DNA of 64,000 nt from Micrococcus lacusdianchii (lineage in GTDB: Bacteria; Actinomycetota; Actinomycetes; Actinomycetales; Micrococcaceae), in contig NZ_JAKNUW010000013.1 in the NCBI RefSeq assembly GCF_023155805.1, positions 1-64,000 of the forward strand. The letters are read 5' to 3'. Under the pieces are notes generated by a model. It ran no database searches and was not told the DNA's origin. It worked only from the letters and a program-made list of their open reading frames with translations. How positions within the stretch are numbered: position 1 is the first letter of the stretch; every line of letters begins with the position of its first letter. The translations under genes and the position numbers were made by a program. Shown piece after piece: positions 36,219 through 44,828 of this stretch.

Positions 36219-36734
36219 ATGAGCACCCCTGAGCCGAGCATCAACCCTGCCGTCGCCCCGGCGGACGCCGCCGACGCGGACCGCACGCCCCTGACCGACG
36301 AGGAATGGGCCCGCCGCCTGACCCCGCAGGAGTTCGACGTCCTGCGCCGCGCGGGCACCGAGCGTCCGTACACGGGCGAGTACTGGGACACCCACGTGGA
36401 GGGGGTGTACGCGTGCCGGGCGTGCGGGCAGGAGCTGTTCCGCTCCTCCGAGAAGTTCGACGCGCACTGCGGCTGGCCCTCCTTCTTCGCCCCGCTGGCG
36501 GAGGACCGCGTCGAGTACATCAAGGACGCCTCGCTGGGCATGGAGCGCATCGAGGTGCGCTGCGCCGCGTGCGGCTCCCACATGGGGCACGTGTTCGCCG
36601 GAGAGGGCTACGGCACCCCCACGGACCTGCGGTACTGCATCAACTCGATCTCGCTGCGCCTGGACCCGGGCCCCCTCACCCCGTCCCAGGACCCCGCGGA
36701 CGAGGACGCCGCGCCGGGCCGGGGACGGGCGTGA
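36219..36734 (+). CDS. msrB: Peptide-methionine (R)-S-oxide reductase MsrB
   Basis: 171 residues with a short Ala/Asp/Pro-rich N-terminal extension. Zinc ligands C66-x2-C69 (CRACG) and C115-x2-C118 (CAACG), catalytic C140 in RYCINSISLRL, candidate resolving C84 beside GWPSF (85-89), and HMGHVF. It reduces methionine-R-sulfoxide in proteins using thioredoxin. The start ATG 36219 lacks a strong ribosome site. The stop overlaps the next gene by 4 nt (GTGA). Confidence 0.95.
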   Translation: MSTPEPSINPAVAPADAADADRTPLTDEEWARRLTPQEFDVLRRAGTERPYTGEYWDTHVEGVYACRACGQELFRSSEKFDAHCGWPSFFAPLAEDRVEYIKDASLGMERIEVRCAACGSHMGHVFAGEGYGTPTDLRYCINSISLRLDPGPLTPSQDPADEDAAPGRGRA

Positions 36735-37858
36735 GCCCCGCTCCGGGGCTGCGCGCGTTCGCCTCGGACAACTACGCCGGCGTCCACCCGGACGTGTGGG
36801 CCGCCCTGGCCGACGCGGACGCGGACCACGCCGTCTCCTACGGCGCGGACCCGCTGAGTGGGCGCCTGCAGGAGCGGGTGCGGGACCAGTTCGGCGAGCA
36901 GGCCTTCGCCGTCCCGGTGTTCACGGGCACGGCGGCCAACGTGCTGGCCCTGCAGGCGATGACACCGCCGTGGGGCTGTGTGCTCACCGCGTCCGGCTCC
37001 CACCTGCTGCACGACGAAGGCGGCGCGCCCGTGCGGATCGGCCGCGCCCCGGTGATCCCTCTGGCCACCGACGACGGCCGGCTGCGACCGGAGATGCTCT
37101 CCGCCCATCTGGACCGGCGCGGAGACGTGCACGCGAGCCAGCCCGCCGTCGTCGCGATCGCCCAGGCCACCGAGGTCGGCACCGTGTACACCCCCGAGCA
37201 GGTGCGGGCCCTGGCGGACGCCGCCCACGACGCCGGCCTCACCCTGTACATGGACGGGGCCCGGCTCTCCAACGCCGCCGCCGCCCTCGACCTGCCGCTG
37301 CGGGCCTTCACCACCGACGCGGGCGTGGACGTGGTCTCCTACGGGGGCACCAAGAGCGGGGCCATGGGCGCCGAGGCCGTCGTCGTGCTGGACCCGGAGG
37401 CCGTGGTGGCCGCCCGGCTGCTCGGTCCCGCAGACCTGCCGGGCCAGGACCCCGCCGACGCCCGCGCGCGTGCCGCGCAGGCCCTGGGATACCTGCGCAA
37501 GCAGGACATGCAGCTGGCCTCCAAGCACCGCTACCTGGCCGCCCAGCTGCTCGCGCTGCTCACCGACGATCTGGGCGTGCGCCTGGCCGGACGCGCCAAC
37601 GCCATGGCCGCCGCGCTCGCCGACCGGGTGGCGGGGCTGGACGGCGTCGAGCTGGTGCGCGCCCCCGAGGCCAACGCGGTGTTCGCCCGCCTGGACCGGA
37701 CGGTCGCGGACCGGGTGCGCGCGCGGCACCCGTTCTACGACTGGGACACCGCGGCCCGCGAGGTGCGCTGGATGACCTCGTGGGACACCACCCCGGCGGA
37801 CGTGGACGCCTTCGTCACCGCCCTCACCGAGGCCCTCGAGGAGGCCGCGGCCCGCTGA
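36731..37858 (+). CDS. ltaE: Low-specificity L-threonine aldolase (PLP-dependent beta-eliminating lyase)
   Basis: 375 residues from GTG 36731. Fold-type I aldolase: FASDNYAGVHPDVWAAL at the N-terminus, YGADPLSGRLQERVRDQFG, FTGTAANVLALQAM (cofactor phosphate loop), MDGARLSNAAAAL (Asp to the pyridine N) and SYGGTKSGAM with the Schiff-base Lys. It splits L-threonine/allo-threonine to glycine and acetaldehyde; related lyases act on other hydroxy amino acids, so substrate is not certain. Translationally coupled to msrB. Confidence 0.88.
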   Translation: MSPAPGLRAFASDNYAGVHPDVWAALADADADHAVSYGADPLSGRLQERVRDQFGEQAFAVPVFTGTAANVLALQAMTPPWGCVLTASGSHLLHDEGGAPVRIGRAPVIPLATDDGRLRPEMLSAHLDRRGDVHASQPAVVAIAQATEVGTVYTPEQVRALADAAHDAGLTLYMDGARLSNAAAALDLPLRAFTTDAGVDVVSYGGTKSGAMGAEAVVVLDPEAVVAARLLGPADLPGQDPADARARAAQALGYLRKQDMQLASKHRYLAAQLLALLTDDLGVRLAGRANAMAAALADRVAGLDGVELVRAPEANAVFARLDRTVADRVRARHPFYDWDTAAREVRWMTSWDTTPADVDAFVTALTEALEEAAAR

Positions 37859-37914
37859 GGGGCCCGGCCCGGCGTCGTGCGGCGCGCCCCCGGCCCGCGG
37901 GCGCCCGCCCGCCC

Positions 37915-37920
37915 TAGGCT
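37915..37920 (+). promoter_or_regulatory. -10 element (TAGGCT) of the DUF3000-rnd operon, leaderless
   Basis: TAGGCT ends 6 nt before the ATG at 37927. No Shine-Dalgarno is present. Confidence 0.6.
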
Positions 37921-37926
37921 GGGCCC

Positions 37927-38535
37927 ATGAGCACCCCCGGTCCGCTGCGCGCCGTCGGCGCGCCGGCTCGTCCCGCGCCGACGGCGGCGTTCCGGGACGC
38001 CCTCGCGGACCTGCGCGACGCGCGGCCGCGGACCGAGGTGCGCCTGCGCCGGATCGAGGCCCCGCGCGGGCTCGCGCCGCACGCCGTGGCGCTCGCGGCT
38101 GAGGTCCACGACCCGGCGGGCGGCGGCGAGGCGGCGCTGGCCACGGGCCGGTTCGTGCTGCTGCACGACCCGGCCGGTTCCCCCACGTGGCACGGCGTGT
38201 TCCGGGCCGTCACGTACATCCGGGCCAGCCTGGAGCCGGAGGCGGCCGCCGACCATCTGGCCGGGGCCGTCGCGTGGACGTGGCTGACCGAGGCCCTGGA
38301 CCTGCGGCACGCCGAGCACACCCACGCCGGGGGCACCGCCACACGCCAGCTGGCCGAGCACTTCGGCGTCCTGGCCGAGGAGCCGGGGTGGACCGACCTC
38401 GAGCTGCGCGCCTCGTGGACCCCCGCCCCGCGGGACCTGGGTGCCCACCTCGAGGCGTGGTCCGACATGATCTGCGCCTTCGCCGGCCTGCCCCCCGAGG
38501 CCGACGCCGAGCCGCCCCCCGCCGCCCGACGATGA
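37927..38535 (+). CDS. DUF3000 family protein
   Basis: 202 residues. FRDALADLRDARPRTEVRLR, IEAPRGLAPHAVALAAEV, GRFVLLHDPAGSPTWHGVFR and the C-terminal LGAHLEAWSDMICAFAGLPP match the actinobacterial DUF3000 family that precedes RNase D. It is cytosolic, with no catalytic motif recognised. The stop overlaps rnd by 4 nt, so a link to RNase D activity or regulation is plausible but unproven. Confidence 0.9.
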   Translation: MSTPGPLRAVGAPARPAPTAAFRDALADLRDARPRTEVRLRRIEAPRGLAPHAVALAAEVHDPAGGGEAALATGRFVLLHDPAGSPTWHGVFRAVTYIRASLEPEAAADHLAGAVAWTWLTEALDLRHAEHTHAGGTATRQLAEHFGVLAEEPGWTDLELRASWTPAPRDLGAHLEAWSDMICAFAGLPPEADAEPPPAARR

Positions 38536-39827
38536 CCGAGACCCCGAGTCCGACCAGGAGCCCCATGCCCCACGCCGACCCCCCGTCCACTCCCGCCGCG
38601 CCCGTCCCCGCCCCCGCGCTGGTCTCCGCGCCGGCGGGCGGCGTCCCGCGCGTGACGGACACACTCGCCGGCCTGACCGCGTGCGCCCGCGCGCTGCGGG
38701 CCGGCACCGGGCCGGTGGCGGTGGACGCGGAGCGGGCCTCCGGGATCCGCTACGGCCAGCGGGCCTTCCTCGTGCAGCTCAAGCGGGAGGGCGCAGGCAT
38801 CTGGCTCGTGGACCCCGAGGCCCTCGGGGACCTCAGCGAGCTGGGCGAGGCGCTGGCCGGCGTCGAGTGGATCCTGCACGCCGCCAGCCAGGACCTGCCG
38901 TGCCTGGCCGAGCGGGGCATGGCCCCGGACCGCCTCTTCGACACCGAGCTGGCCGCGCGCCTGGCGGGCCTGCCACGCGTGGGCCTGGCCGCCGTGCTCG
39001 AGTCCCGCCTCGGCCTGACCCTGGCCAAGGAGCACTCCATGGCCGACTGGTCCACCCGGCCGCTGCCCGAGCAGTGGCTCAACTACGCCGCCCTGGACGT
39101 CGAGCTGCTGATCGAGCTGCGCGACTCCCTCGCGGCGCTGCTGGCGGAGCAGGGCAAGCTGGAATGGGCCGAGCAGGAGTTCGAGCACGTCCGCACCGCC
39201 GCCCCGCCGGCGCCGCGCCTCGACCCGTGGCGGCGCACGTCCGGCTCCCAGGCCCTCACCAGGCCGGTGCAGCGGGCCGTGCTGCGCCGGCTCTGGCAGG
39301 CCCGCGAGGACCTGGCCCGCCACCGGGACACCGCCCCCGGCCGCCTCCTGCCGGACTCGGCGCTGGTGGCGGCCTCCGCCTCGCCCCCGCGGACCGTCCC
39401 CGAGCTGCGCGGCCTGCGCGGCTTCCACGGCCGGCACGCCGCCAAGGAGGCCCCCCGCTGGCTCGCCGCGGTCCGGGCCGGGGTGCACGACGCCGACGCC
39501 GGCCAGGCGCCCCCGCGCCACGCCCCCGGCGGCTCCGACGGTCCGCCCCCGCACCGCTCGTGGAAGGACCGCGACCCGCTCGCGGACCGCCGCCTGAAGA
39601 CGGCGAGGCCCCGGATCGCCCGGCACGCCGAGGCCCTGGGCATGCCCACGGAGAATCTGCTGACCCCGGACACGCTGCGCCGTCTGTGCTGGGCCCCGCC
39701 GGAGCCGATCACCCCCGAGGCCGTGGCCGCGGCGCTCGCCGACCACGGCGCACGCCCATGGCAGGTCGAGGCGGTGTCTGCGATCGTCACGGTGGCGCTG
39801 CTGGACCCGGACCCCGTCCAGGACTGA
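38532..39827 (+). CDS. rnd: Ribonuclease D-like 3'-5' exonuclease with HRDC domain
   Basis: 431 residues from ATG 38532. An Ala/Pro-rich leader (1-35) is followed by the DEDD exonuclease: motif I VAVDAERASG (D, E), motif II ILHAASQDLPCL (D) and motif III NYAALDVELLIEL (Y, D). The HRDC domain is near 235-310 (RPVQRAVLRRLWQAREDLAR, then LRGLRGFHG), with a second helical HRDC-like region at the C-terminus. It trims 3' ends of stable RNA precursors. Co-translated with DUF3000. Confidence 0.93.
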   Translation: MTETPSPTRSPMPHADPPSTPAAPVPAPALVSAPAGGVPRVTDTLAGLTACARALRAGTGPVAVDAERASGIRYGQRAFLVQLKREGAGIWLVDPEALGDLSELGEALAGVEWILHAASQDLPCLAERGMAPDRLFDTELAARLAGLPRVGLAAVLESRLGLTLAKEHSMADWSTRPLPEQWLNYAALDVELLIELRDSLAALLAEQGKLEWAEQEFEHVRTAAPPAPRLDPWRRTSGSQALTRPVQRAVLRRLWQAREDLARHRDTAPGRLLPDSALVAASASPPRTVPELRGLRGFHGRHAAKEAPRWLAAVRAGVHDADAGQAPPRHAPGGSDGPPPHRSWKDRDPLADRRLKTARPRIARHAEALGMPTENLLTPDTLRRLCWAPPEPITPEAVAAALADHGARPWQVEAVSAIVTVALLDPDPVQD

Positions 39828-39859
39828 CGCCCCCGAATGCCGGGACGAGTGGTCGCAGG

Positions 39860-39865
39860 TACAGT
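39860..39865 (+). promoter_or_regulatory. -10 element (TACAGT) candidate for the fadB-like gene
   Basis: GGTACAGTGAG here recurs upstream of the RNA methyltransferase gene at 52059 (minus strand). Predicted leader about 34 nt, containing GGGAG. Confidence 0.45.
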
Positions 39866-39905
39866 GAGAGCCGTCTCACAACCGTCCGCCATGTCTGGGA
39901 GCACC

Positions 39906-42068
39906 ATGAGCCACCACCCTGTCCCCCTGTCCGATGTCGACCGTCTCGTCCAGCTCGCCCAGGACGAAGTCCTGACGCGCGCCGAGGTCACCGACCACCC
40001 CCTGCCCGGCGACGCCGGCACGCTGGCACTGATCACCCTGGACAACGGCCAGGGTCCGCGTCGGCCCGCCACCCTCGGCCCCGCCACCCTGATCGGCCTC
40101 GGCGAGGTCCTCGACGCCCAGGCCGCCCGCGCCGAGGCCGGTGAGATCCAGGCCCTGGCCGTCACCGGCGTGGAGGGCGTCTTCGCCGCCGGCGCGGACC
40201 TCTCCCTGGTGGCCTCCCTGCCCGCCGACGCCGAGATCGGCCGCGCGCTGGCCCGCCTGGGTCACGCGGTCTACGACCGCCTCGACGCGTTCCCGGCCCC
40301 CACGTTCGCGTTCGTCAACGGCACCGCCCTCGGTGGCGGCCTCGAGCTCGCCCTGGCCGCCGACCACCGGATCGTGGCCCCCGACGCGAAGGGCTTCGGC
40401 CTGCCCGAGGTGCGCCTCGGCCTGATCCCCGGCTGGTCCGGCGTGTGGCGTGCGCCCCACCTGATCGGCCCGGAGGCCGCCCTCGAGGTGGTTCTGAAGA
40501 ACCCGCTGGACAACAACCGCACCCTGGACGCCCGCGCCGCCTACGCGCTCGGTCTCATGGACGTCGTCGCCGAGACCGACCTGCTGGCCGAGGGCCTGCA
40601 GCTGGCCGCCACGGTGGTCTCCGGCGGCACGGCACCCGCCGCGGACCGCCCCGGCCCGGACGTCTCGGACGCCGCCTGGGACCGCGCCCTCGCGGCACTC
40701 GAGAAGCTCCAGGCCACCCGTCCCGGCCGCGAGCTGCCCGCCCGCCACGAGCTGGCCGAGCTCTTCACCGCCGCCCGCACCCGCTCCCGCGCCGAGTCGG
40801 CCGAGGCCGAGGCCGAGAGCCTCGCCCGCCTCATCGCCACCGCGGAGTTCCGCCGCACCGTCTACGCCTTCCTCGGCCTCGTGCAGGGCCGTGCCAAGCG
40901 TCCGGCCGGACACCCCGGCGCCGAGCTGGCACGCGAGGTCCGCAAGGTGGGCGTCGTGGGCGCGGGCCTGATGGCCGGCCAGCTGGCGCTCGTCTTCGCT
41001 CAGCACCTGCAGGTGCCGGTCGTGATGACGGACATGGACCAGGAGCGCGTGGACCGTGGCCTGGCCGGCGTGCGCTCGCAGGTGGAGCGCATGGTCTCCC
41101 GCGGGCGGATCACCGCCGAGCAGGGTGAGGCCCTGGCCGGTCTCATCACCGCGGACACGGACAAGTCCGTGTACGCGGACGCGGACTTCGTGATCGAGGC
41201 CGTGTTCGAGGAGCTCGAGGTCAAGCGCACGGTGTTCCGGGAGCTCGAGGGGATCGTCTCCCCCGAGGCGATCCTGGCCACGAACACCTCCTCGCTGTCC
41301 GTGGCGGCCATGGCCGAGGTGCTCGAGCACCCCGAGCGGCTCGTGGGCTTCCACTTCTTCAACCCCGTGGCGCAGATGCCGCTGATCGAGATCGTGCGGG
41401 TCGAGCAGACCTCCGACGAGGCCGTGGCCACCGCCTTCGAGCTGGCCCGGCGCCTGCGCAAGACCGGCGTGCTGGTCAACGACGCCGCCGCGTTCGTGGT
41501 CAACCGCGTGCTGCTGCGCCTGATGGGTGAGGTGCAGGCCTCCTTCGACGAGGGCACGGACGCGCACACCGCCGACCACGCCCTCCACCCGCTGGCCCTG
41601 CCCATGACGCCCTTCACGCTCGCGGCGATGGTGGGCCTGCCCGTGGCCCAGCACGTCTCCGAGTCCCTGGCCGCCGCGTTCGGCGAGGAGCGCTTCCCCG
41701 TCTCCCCGAACGTGCAGCGCATGATCGACGCCGGCAAGACCGCCCTGTGGGCCAAGGACGTCCGCAAGGACCGCCGCGAGGAGGAGGCTGCCGGCGCGAC
41801 CGGCGAGACGATCCCCGAGGCCACCGCGGCGCTGCTGGAGCAGGGCGACGCCCCGCAGACCGCGGAGCAGCTGCGCACCCGGGTGGAGGACGCCCTGGCC
41901 GAGGAGATCGGCCTGCTCCTGGACGAGGGCGTCGTCGCCGCCCCCGAGGACGTGGACCTGTGCATGATCCTGGGCGCCGGCTGGCCGCTGCACCTGGGCG
42001 GGATCACCCCGTACCTGGACGACTGCGGCGCGAGCGAGCGCGTCCGGGGCAGGCGCTTCCACGCCTGA
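39906..42068 (+). CDS. fadB: Multifunctional enoyl-CoA hydratase / 3-hydroxyacyl-CoA dehydrogenase (FadB/FadJ-like)
   Basis: 720 residues from ATG 39906. The N-terminal crotonase domain has FAAGADLSLVASL (oxyanion hole), ALGGGLELALAADHR and GLPEVRLGLIPG with the catalytic Glu. The central NAD-binding domain (from about 350) has VGVVGAGLMAGQLALVFA and VGFHFFNPVAQMPLIEIVR. The C-terminal dehydrogenase helices include AAAFVVNRVLLRLMGEV. It catalyses two steps of beta-oxidation. The acetyl-CoA acyltransferase gene that usually precedes it in relatives is not adjacent. A 20-bp terminator follows. Confidence 0.93.
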   Translation: MSHHPVPLSDVDRLVQLAQDEVLTRAEVTDHPLPGDAGTLALITLDNGQGPRRPATLGPATLIGLGEVLDAQAARAEAGEIQALAVTGVEGVFAAGADLSLVASLPADAEIGRALARLGHAVYDRLDAFPAPTFAFVNGTALGGGLELALAADHRIVAPDAKGFGLPEVRLGLIPGWSGVWRAPHLIGPEAALEVVLKNPLDNNRTLDARAAYALGLMDVVAETDLLAEGLQLAATVVSGGTAPAADRPGPDVSDAAWDRALAALEKLQATRPGRELPARHELAELFTAARTRSRAESAEAEAESLARLIATAEFRRTVYAFLGLVQGRAKRPAGHPGAELAREVRKVGVVGAGLMAGQLALVFAQHLQVPVVMTDMDQERVDRGLAGVRSQVERMVSRGRITAEQGEALAGLITADTDKSVYADADFVIEAVFEELEVKRTVFRELEGIVSPEAILATNTSSLSVAAMAEVLEHPERLVGFHFFNPVAQMPLIEIVRVEQTSDEAVATAFELARRLRKTGVLVNDAAAFVVNRVLLRLMGEVQASFDEGTDAHTADHALHPLALPMTPFTLAAMVGLPVAQHVSESLAAAFGEERFPVSPNVQRMIDAGKTALWAKDVRKDRREEEAAGATGETIPEATAALLEQGDAPQTAEQLRTRVEDALAEEIGLLLDEGVVAAPEDVDLCMILGAGWPLHLGGITPYLDDCGASERVRGRRFHA

Positions 42069-42097
42069 TCCGCCCCGCACCGGCCGCGCGGCCGGAC

Positions 42098-42141
42098 CGC
42101 CGCCGCCCGGGGCCCTCCTGCGAGGGCCCCGGGCGGCGGCG
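42098..42141. terminator. Perfect 20-bp hairpin between convergent genes
   Basis: Arms 42098-42117 and 42122-42141 are perfectly complementary with a 4-nt loop. It serves the fadB-like gene (ends 42068) and the minus-strand gene ending at 42174. No T-tract. Confidence 0.75.
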
Positions 42142-42173
42142 TGCTGAGGCCCGGTGAGGCGGGCCCGTGGGGG

Positions 42174-42812
42174 TCAGTGCGGCAGGGCGGCGAACGTGTG
42201 CAGGTCCGCGGCCAGGCTCTCGAGGGCCTCGGCCTGGGTGGCCACCGGGGCGGACGCGGTCCCGCCGCCCCAGTCGGAGGCCACCACGACGCCCGCGCGC
42301 ACCGTGTGCACGGCCAGCACGTGGCCCTCGGAGACCACCTCCACCCGCCGGTCGGCCACGCCGCCCGGCGAGTCCGCATCGGCCACGCGCAGCACGGCCC
42401 GCGGCATCCGCAGCGGACCCTGCAGCGGCGATGCCTCCTCCAGGCGGGCGTGCTCGGCGCCCCCGGCGGCCGCGGCGGCGGGCACCAGCAGGTGCTCGGC
42501 CCATGAGGGCACCACGTCCGGGGCCAGGCCGACGCGCTCGCGGTCGATCCGGACCCGCTGGGCCGTCGCAGAGTCCTCGTGGTCGCACCAGGTCCACGTG
42601 GCGCCGACGTCGGTGAAGGCCACCCGCGCCTGGGCGAGGTACCGCTCGGGCAGGTCGGCGCGAGCCCGGCGCTGGGCGCCCGTGGGCTGGAAGGCCATCC
42701 GCGTGGTCAGCACGCCCTCCCTCAGGCGGCGGTGCAGGAAGCCGGCGTGCACCCCGTCCAGGGACACGGCCTCCCAGCGGTCGAACGGGGTCAGGTCGAA
42801 TCGGGCGGTCAC
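42174..42812 (-). CDS. Hypothetical protein, Ala/Val-rich
   Basis: 212 residues from GTG 42812 (AGGAGA upstream in CGCCAGGAGAGCCCC). Opens TARFDLTPFDRWEAVSLDGV, with later ERYLAQARVAFTDVGATWTW and the C-terminal QAEALESLAADLHTF. No signal peptide, TM helix or catalytic motif seen; mixed alpha/beta composition suggests a soluble globular protein. It is transcribed alone, divergent from the Rieske gene. I do not recognise the family. Confidence 0.65.
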   Translation of the reverse strand: MTARFDLTPFDRWEAVSLDGVHAGFLHRRLREGVLTTRMAFQPTGAQRRARADLPERYLAQARVAFTDVGATWTWCDHEDSATAQRVRIDRERVGLAPDVVPSWAEHLLVPAAAAAGGAEHARLEEASPLQGPLRMPRAVLRVADADSPGGVADRRVEVVSEGHVLAVHTVRAGVVVASDWGGGTASAPVATQAEALESLAADLHTFAALPH

Positions 42813-42884
42813 GGGGCTCTCCTGGCGGCGGGGGATGGGCGGTGGGGACCCCCGCATCATCCCATCCGGGCGCGGACCGGGTGA

Positions 42885-42890
42885 CATACT
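42885..42890 (+). promoter_or_regulatory. -10 element (CATACT) of the Rieske gene, leaderless
   Basis: CATACT ends 6 nt before the ATG at 42897. No Shine-Dalgarno is present. Confidence 0.5.
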
Positions 42891-42896
42891 GGACGG

Positions 42897-43409
42897 ATGA
42901 CCTCGCAGGACACCCCCGACTCCGTCTCCCCCACCCCCTGCCGCGGCGGCTGCTCCGAGCACGCCGCGGGCGCCACCCGCCGCACCGTGCTCAGCCGCGG
43001 CTCGCTCGCGGCCCTCGCCGGCGCCGGCACTCTCGCGCTGGCCGGCTGCACGCAGGAGATCAAGGACAAGGAGAATGCGCAGGACCACTATGCGGGCTCG
43101 GAGCTCACCGACGCGCTGGCCGCGGAGGACCTCCCGGTGGGCGCCGCCCAGGCCGTCGAGGTGAACGGTCGGACCCTGCTGATGCACCGGGTGGACGAGG
43201 AGACCGTCACGGCCCACTCCAACGTGTGCACCCACCAGGGGTGCCTCGTGCAGCCCGTGGACCGCGCCGAGGGACCGGCGTACGCCTGCCCGTGCCACGG
43301 CTCCAACTTCGACCCGGTCACCGGCGAGCCCTTCGGCGGGCCGGCCCGGCAGCCGCTCATGGACTACGAGGCCGCCGTGCAGGACGGACGCATCGTCGTC
43401 AAGCTCTGA
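42897..43409 (+). CDS. Exported Rieske [2Fe-2S] lipoprotein
   Basis: 170 residues. The N-terminus has a twin-arginine motif (TRRTVLSRGS, RR 28-29), a hydrophobic stretch and a lipobox LALAGC (C51), so it is probably a Tat-exported lipoprotein. The Rieske domain has C111-T-H113-x2-C116 and C131-P-C133-H134: Cys111, His113, Cys131 and His134 ligate the cluster and C116/C133 can form the structural disulfide. It is too short for the QcrA subunit of cytochrome bc. It is an electron-transfer protein of unknown partner. Confidence 0.9.
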   Translation: MTSQDTPDSVSPTPCRGGCSEHAAGATRRTVLSRGSLAALAGAGTLALAGCTQEIKDKENAQDHYAGSELTDALAAEDLPVGAAQAVEVNGRTLLMHRVDEETVTAHSNVCTHQGCLVQPVDRAEGPAYACPCHGSNFDPVTGEPFGGPARQPLMDYEAAVQDGRIVVKL

Positions 43410-43415
43410 GCCGGC

Positions 43416-43850
43416 TCACTCCCCCGGCTCGGCCGGCGCGCCGTAGCGCCGCGCGGGCAGCCGCCCCGGATGGCGGGCGTGCCCCGCGTACGGGTCGGGG
43501 CGGCCGATCGAGGTGGGGACCGCCCGGCCGGTCCGTGGCGGCGGCAGCACCACCGGGTCCCGGCGGTTGGGGTCCCAATCGGGCTGGGCCGCCCGGCGGG
43601 CCGGGTAGTGCCGGTGGCGCCACCAGAACCAGATCAGCGCGCCGAGGCCGGGCAGCAGCATCATCGTCAGCGCCCACGGCAGGCGCCGCCGCTCGTCCAG
43701 CGGCCCGCGCAGCAGGGACACGAGGCCGGCCACCCACAGGACGCCCACGAGGGCGGACGCGGCCCACCACAGCGCCGCCACCGCCGCCTCCCCACCCGTG
43801 GGGACGAGGGGACCGACGCCGGCGGCGAGCACCGCCGCCCCGGAACCCAT
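43416..43850 (-). CDS. PLDc_N-domain membrane protein
   Basis: 144 residues from ATG 43850. Two or three TM helices: AAVLAAGVGPLVPTGG (weak), ALWWAASALVGVLWVAGLVS and LPWALTMMLLPGLGALIWFW followed by WRHRHY. The last is the PLDc_N (phospholipase D nuclease N-terminal) pattern seen in cardiolipin synthase and in stand-alone membrane proteins. The Arg/Pro-rich tail (about 95-144) is cytoplasmic. No HKD catalytic motif, so not an enzyme by itself. Its start overlaps the stop of the aldo/keto reductase by 1 nt. Confidence 0.75.
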   Translation of the reverse strand: MGSGAAVLAAGVGPLVPTGGEAAVAALWWAASALVGVLWVAGLVSLLRGPLDERRRLPWALTMMLLPGLGALIWFWWRHRHYPARRAAQPDWDPNRRDPVVLPPPRTGRAVPTSIGRPDPYAGHARHPGRLPARRYGAPAEPGE

Positions 43851-44824
43851 CAGAACAGCGCCACCGGGTCGGGCGCCGGGAACAGCGCGTCCAGCTCCGC
43901 GAGGTCCGCGGAGGTGGGCACCCAGTCCGCCGCGCGGGCGTTCTCCGCGATCTGCTCGGGGCGCGTGGCGCCGGCGATGACGGAGGCCACCGGGCCCTGG
44001 GCGGCGAGCCAGCCGATGGCCGCCTGCACCTCGGTGATCCCTCGCGCGGACGCGAACGCGCCGAACGCGGCCAGCTGCCCGAGGTCCGCGTCCGCCACCA
44101 TGTGCTGCCGCACGTGGGACAGGCGCGAGCCCTCCGGGGCGGTGCCCTGCGAGTACTTGCCCGTGAGCAGGCCGTTGGCCAGCGGGAAGTAGGGCAGCAC
44201 GCCCAGGCCGTACTCGGCCGCGGCGGGCAGGACCTCGAGCTCCGCCCGGCGGTCCAGGAGGTTGTAGTGGTTCTGGGCGGAGACGAACCGCTCCGTGCCC
44301 AGCTCCCGGGCCACGTGCTCGGCCTGCGCGATCTGCCAGCCGGCGCGGTTGGAGTGGCCCACGTACAGCACCTTGCCGGCGCGGACGAGGTCGTCGAGCG
44401 CGGAGAGCGTCTCCTCGATGGGGGTGCACCGGTCGGGGGTGTGGAACTGGTACAGGTCGATCCGGTCCGTACCGAGCCGCCGCAGGGACGCCTCCACGGC
44501 GCGCACGATGTACCGCCGGGCGCCGCGGGCGCCGTCGTCCCGGCCGTTGGCCCCGGCCATGTCCATGCCGAACTTGGTGCCGATCACCGCCTCGTCCCGC
44601 CTCGCCCCGAGCGCGGCGCCGAGGCGGGTCTCGGAGAGCCCGGGCTCGGCGCCGTACATGTCCGCGACGTCGAAGAAGGTGATGCCGGCCTCGAGCGCGG
44701 CGTGGACCACCGCGTCCGAGCCGGCCTGGTCCAGGGTGGCGGTGCCGGGGCGGCCGAGGTTGTTGCACCCCAGGCCCACCACGGACACGCTGAGGCCGGA
44801 GCGGCCCATCCGTGCGGTGCGCAT
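43850..44824 (-). CDS. Aldo/keto reductase
   Basis: 324 residues, TIM-barrel AKR. The tetrad is visible: Asp in TFFDVADMYG (with the Tyr at the catalytic position), Lys in VIGTKFGMD and His in LYQFHTPD. Cofactor loop SVIAGATRPEQIAENARA near the C-terminus binds NADP(H). It starts MRTARMGRSGLSVSVVGLG, the usual first strand. Substrate unknown. It lies between the PLDc_N gene and the hypothetical gene downstream of dxs, all on the minus strand. Confidence 0.92.
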   Translation of the reverse strand: MRTARMGRSGLSVSVVGLGCNNLGRPGTATLDQAGSDAVVHAALEAGITFFDVADMYGAEPGLSETRLGAALGARRDEAVIGTKFGMDMAGANGRDDGARGARRYIVRAVEASLRRLGTDRIDLYQFHTPDRCTPIEETLSALDDLVRAGKVLYVGHSNRAGWQIAQAEHVARELGTERFVSAQNHYNLLDRRAELEVLPAAAEYGLGVLPYFPLANGLLTGKYSQGTAPEGSRLSHVRQHMVADADLGQLAAFGAFASARGITEVQAAIGWLAAQGPVASVIAGATRPEQIAENARAADWVPTSADLAELDALFPAPDPVALF

Positions 44825-44828
44825 CGGG

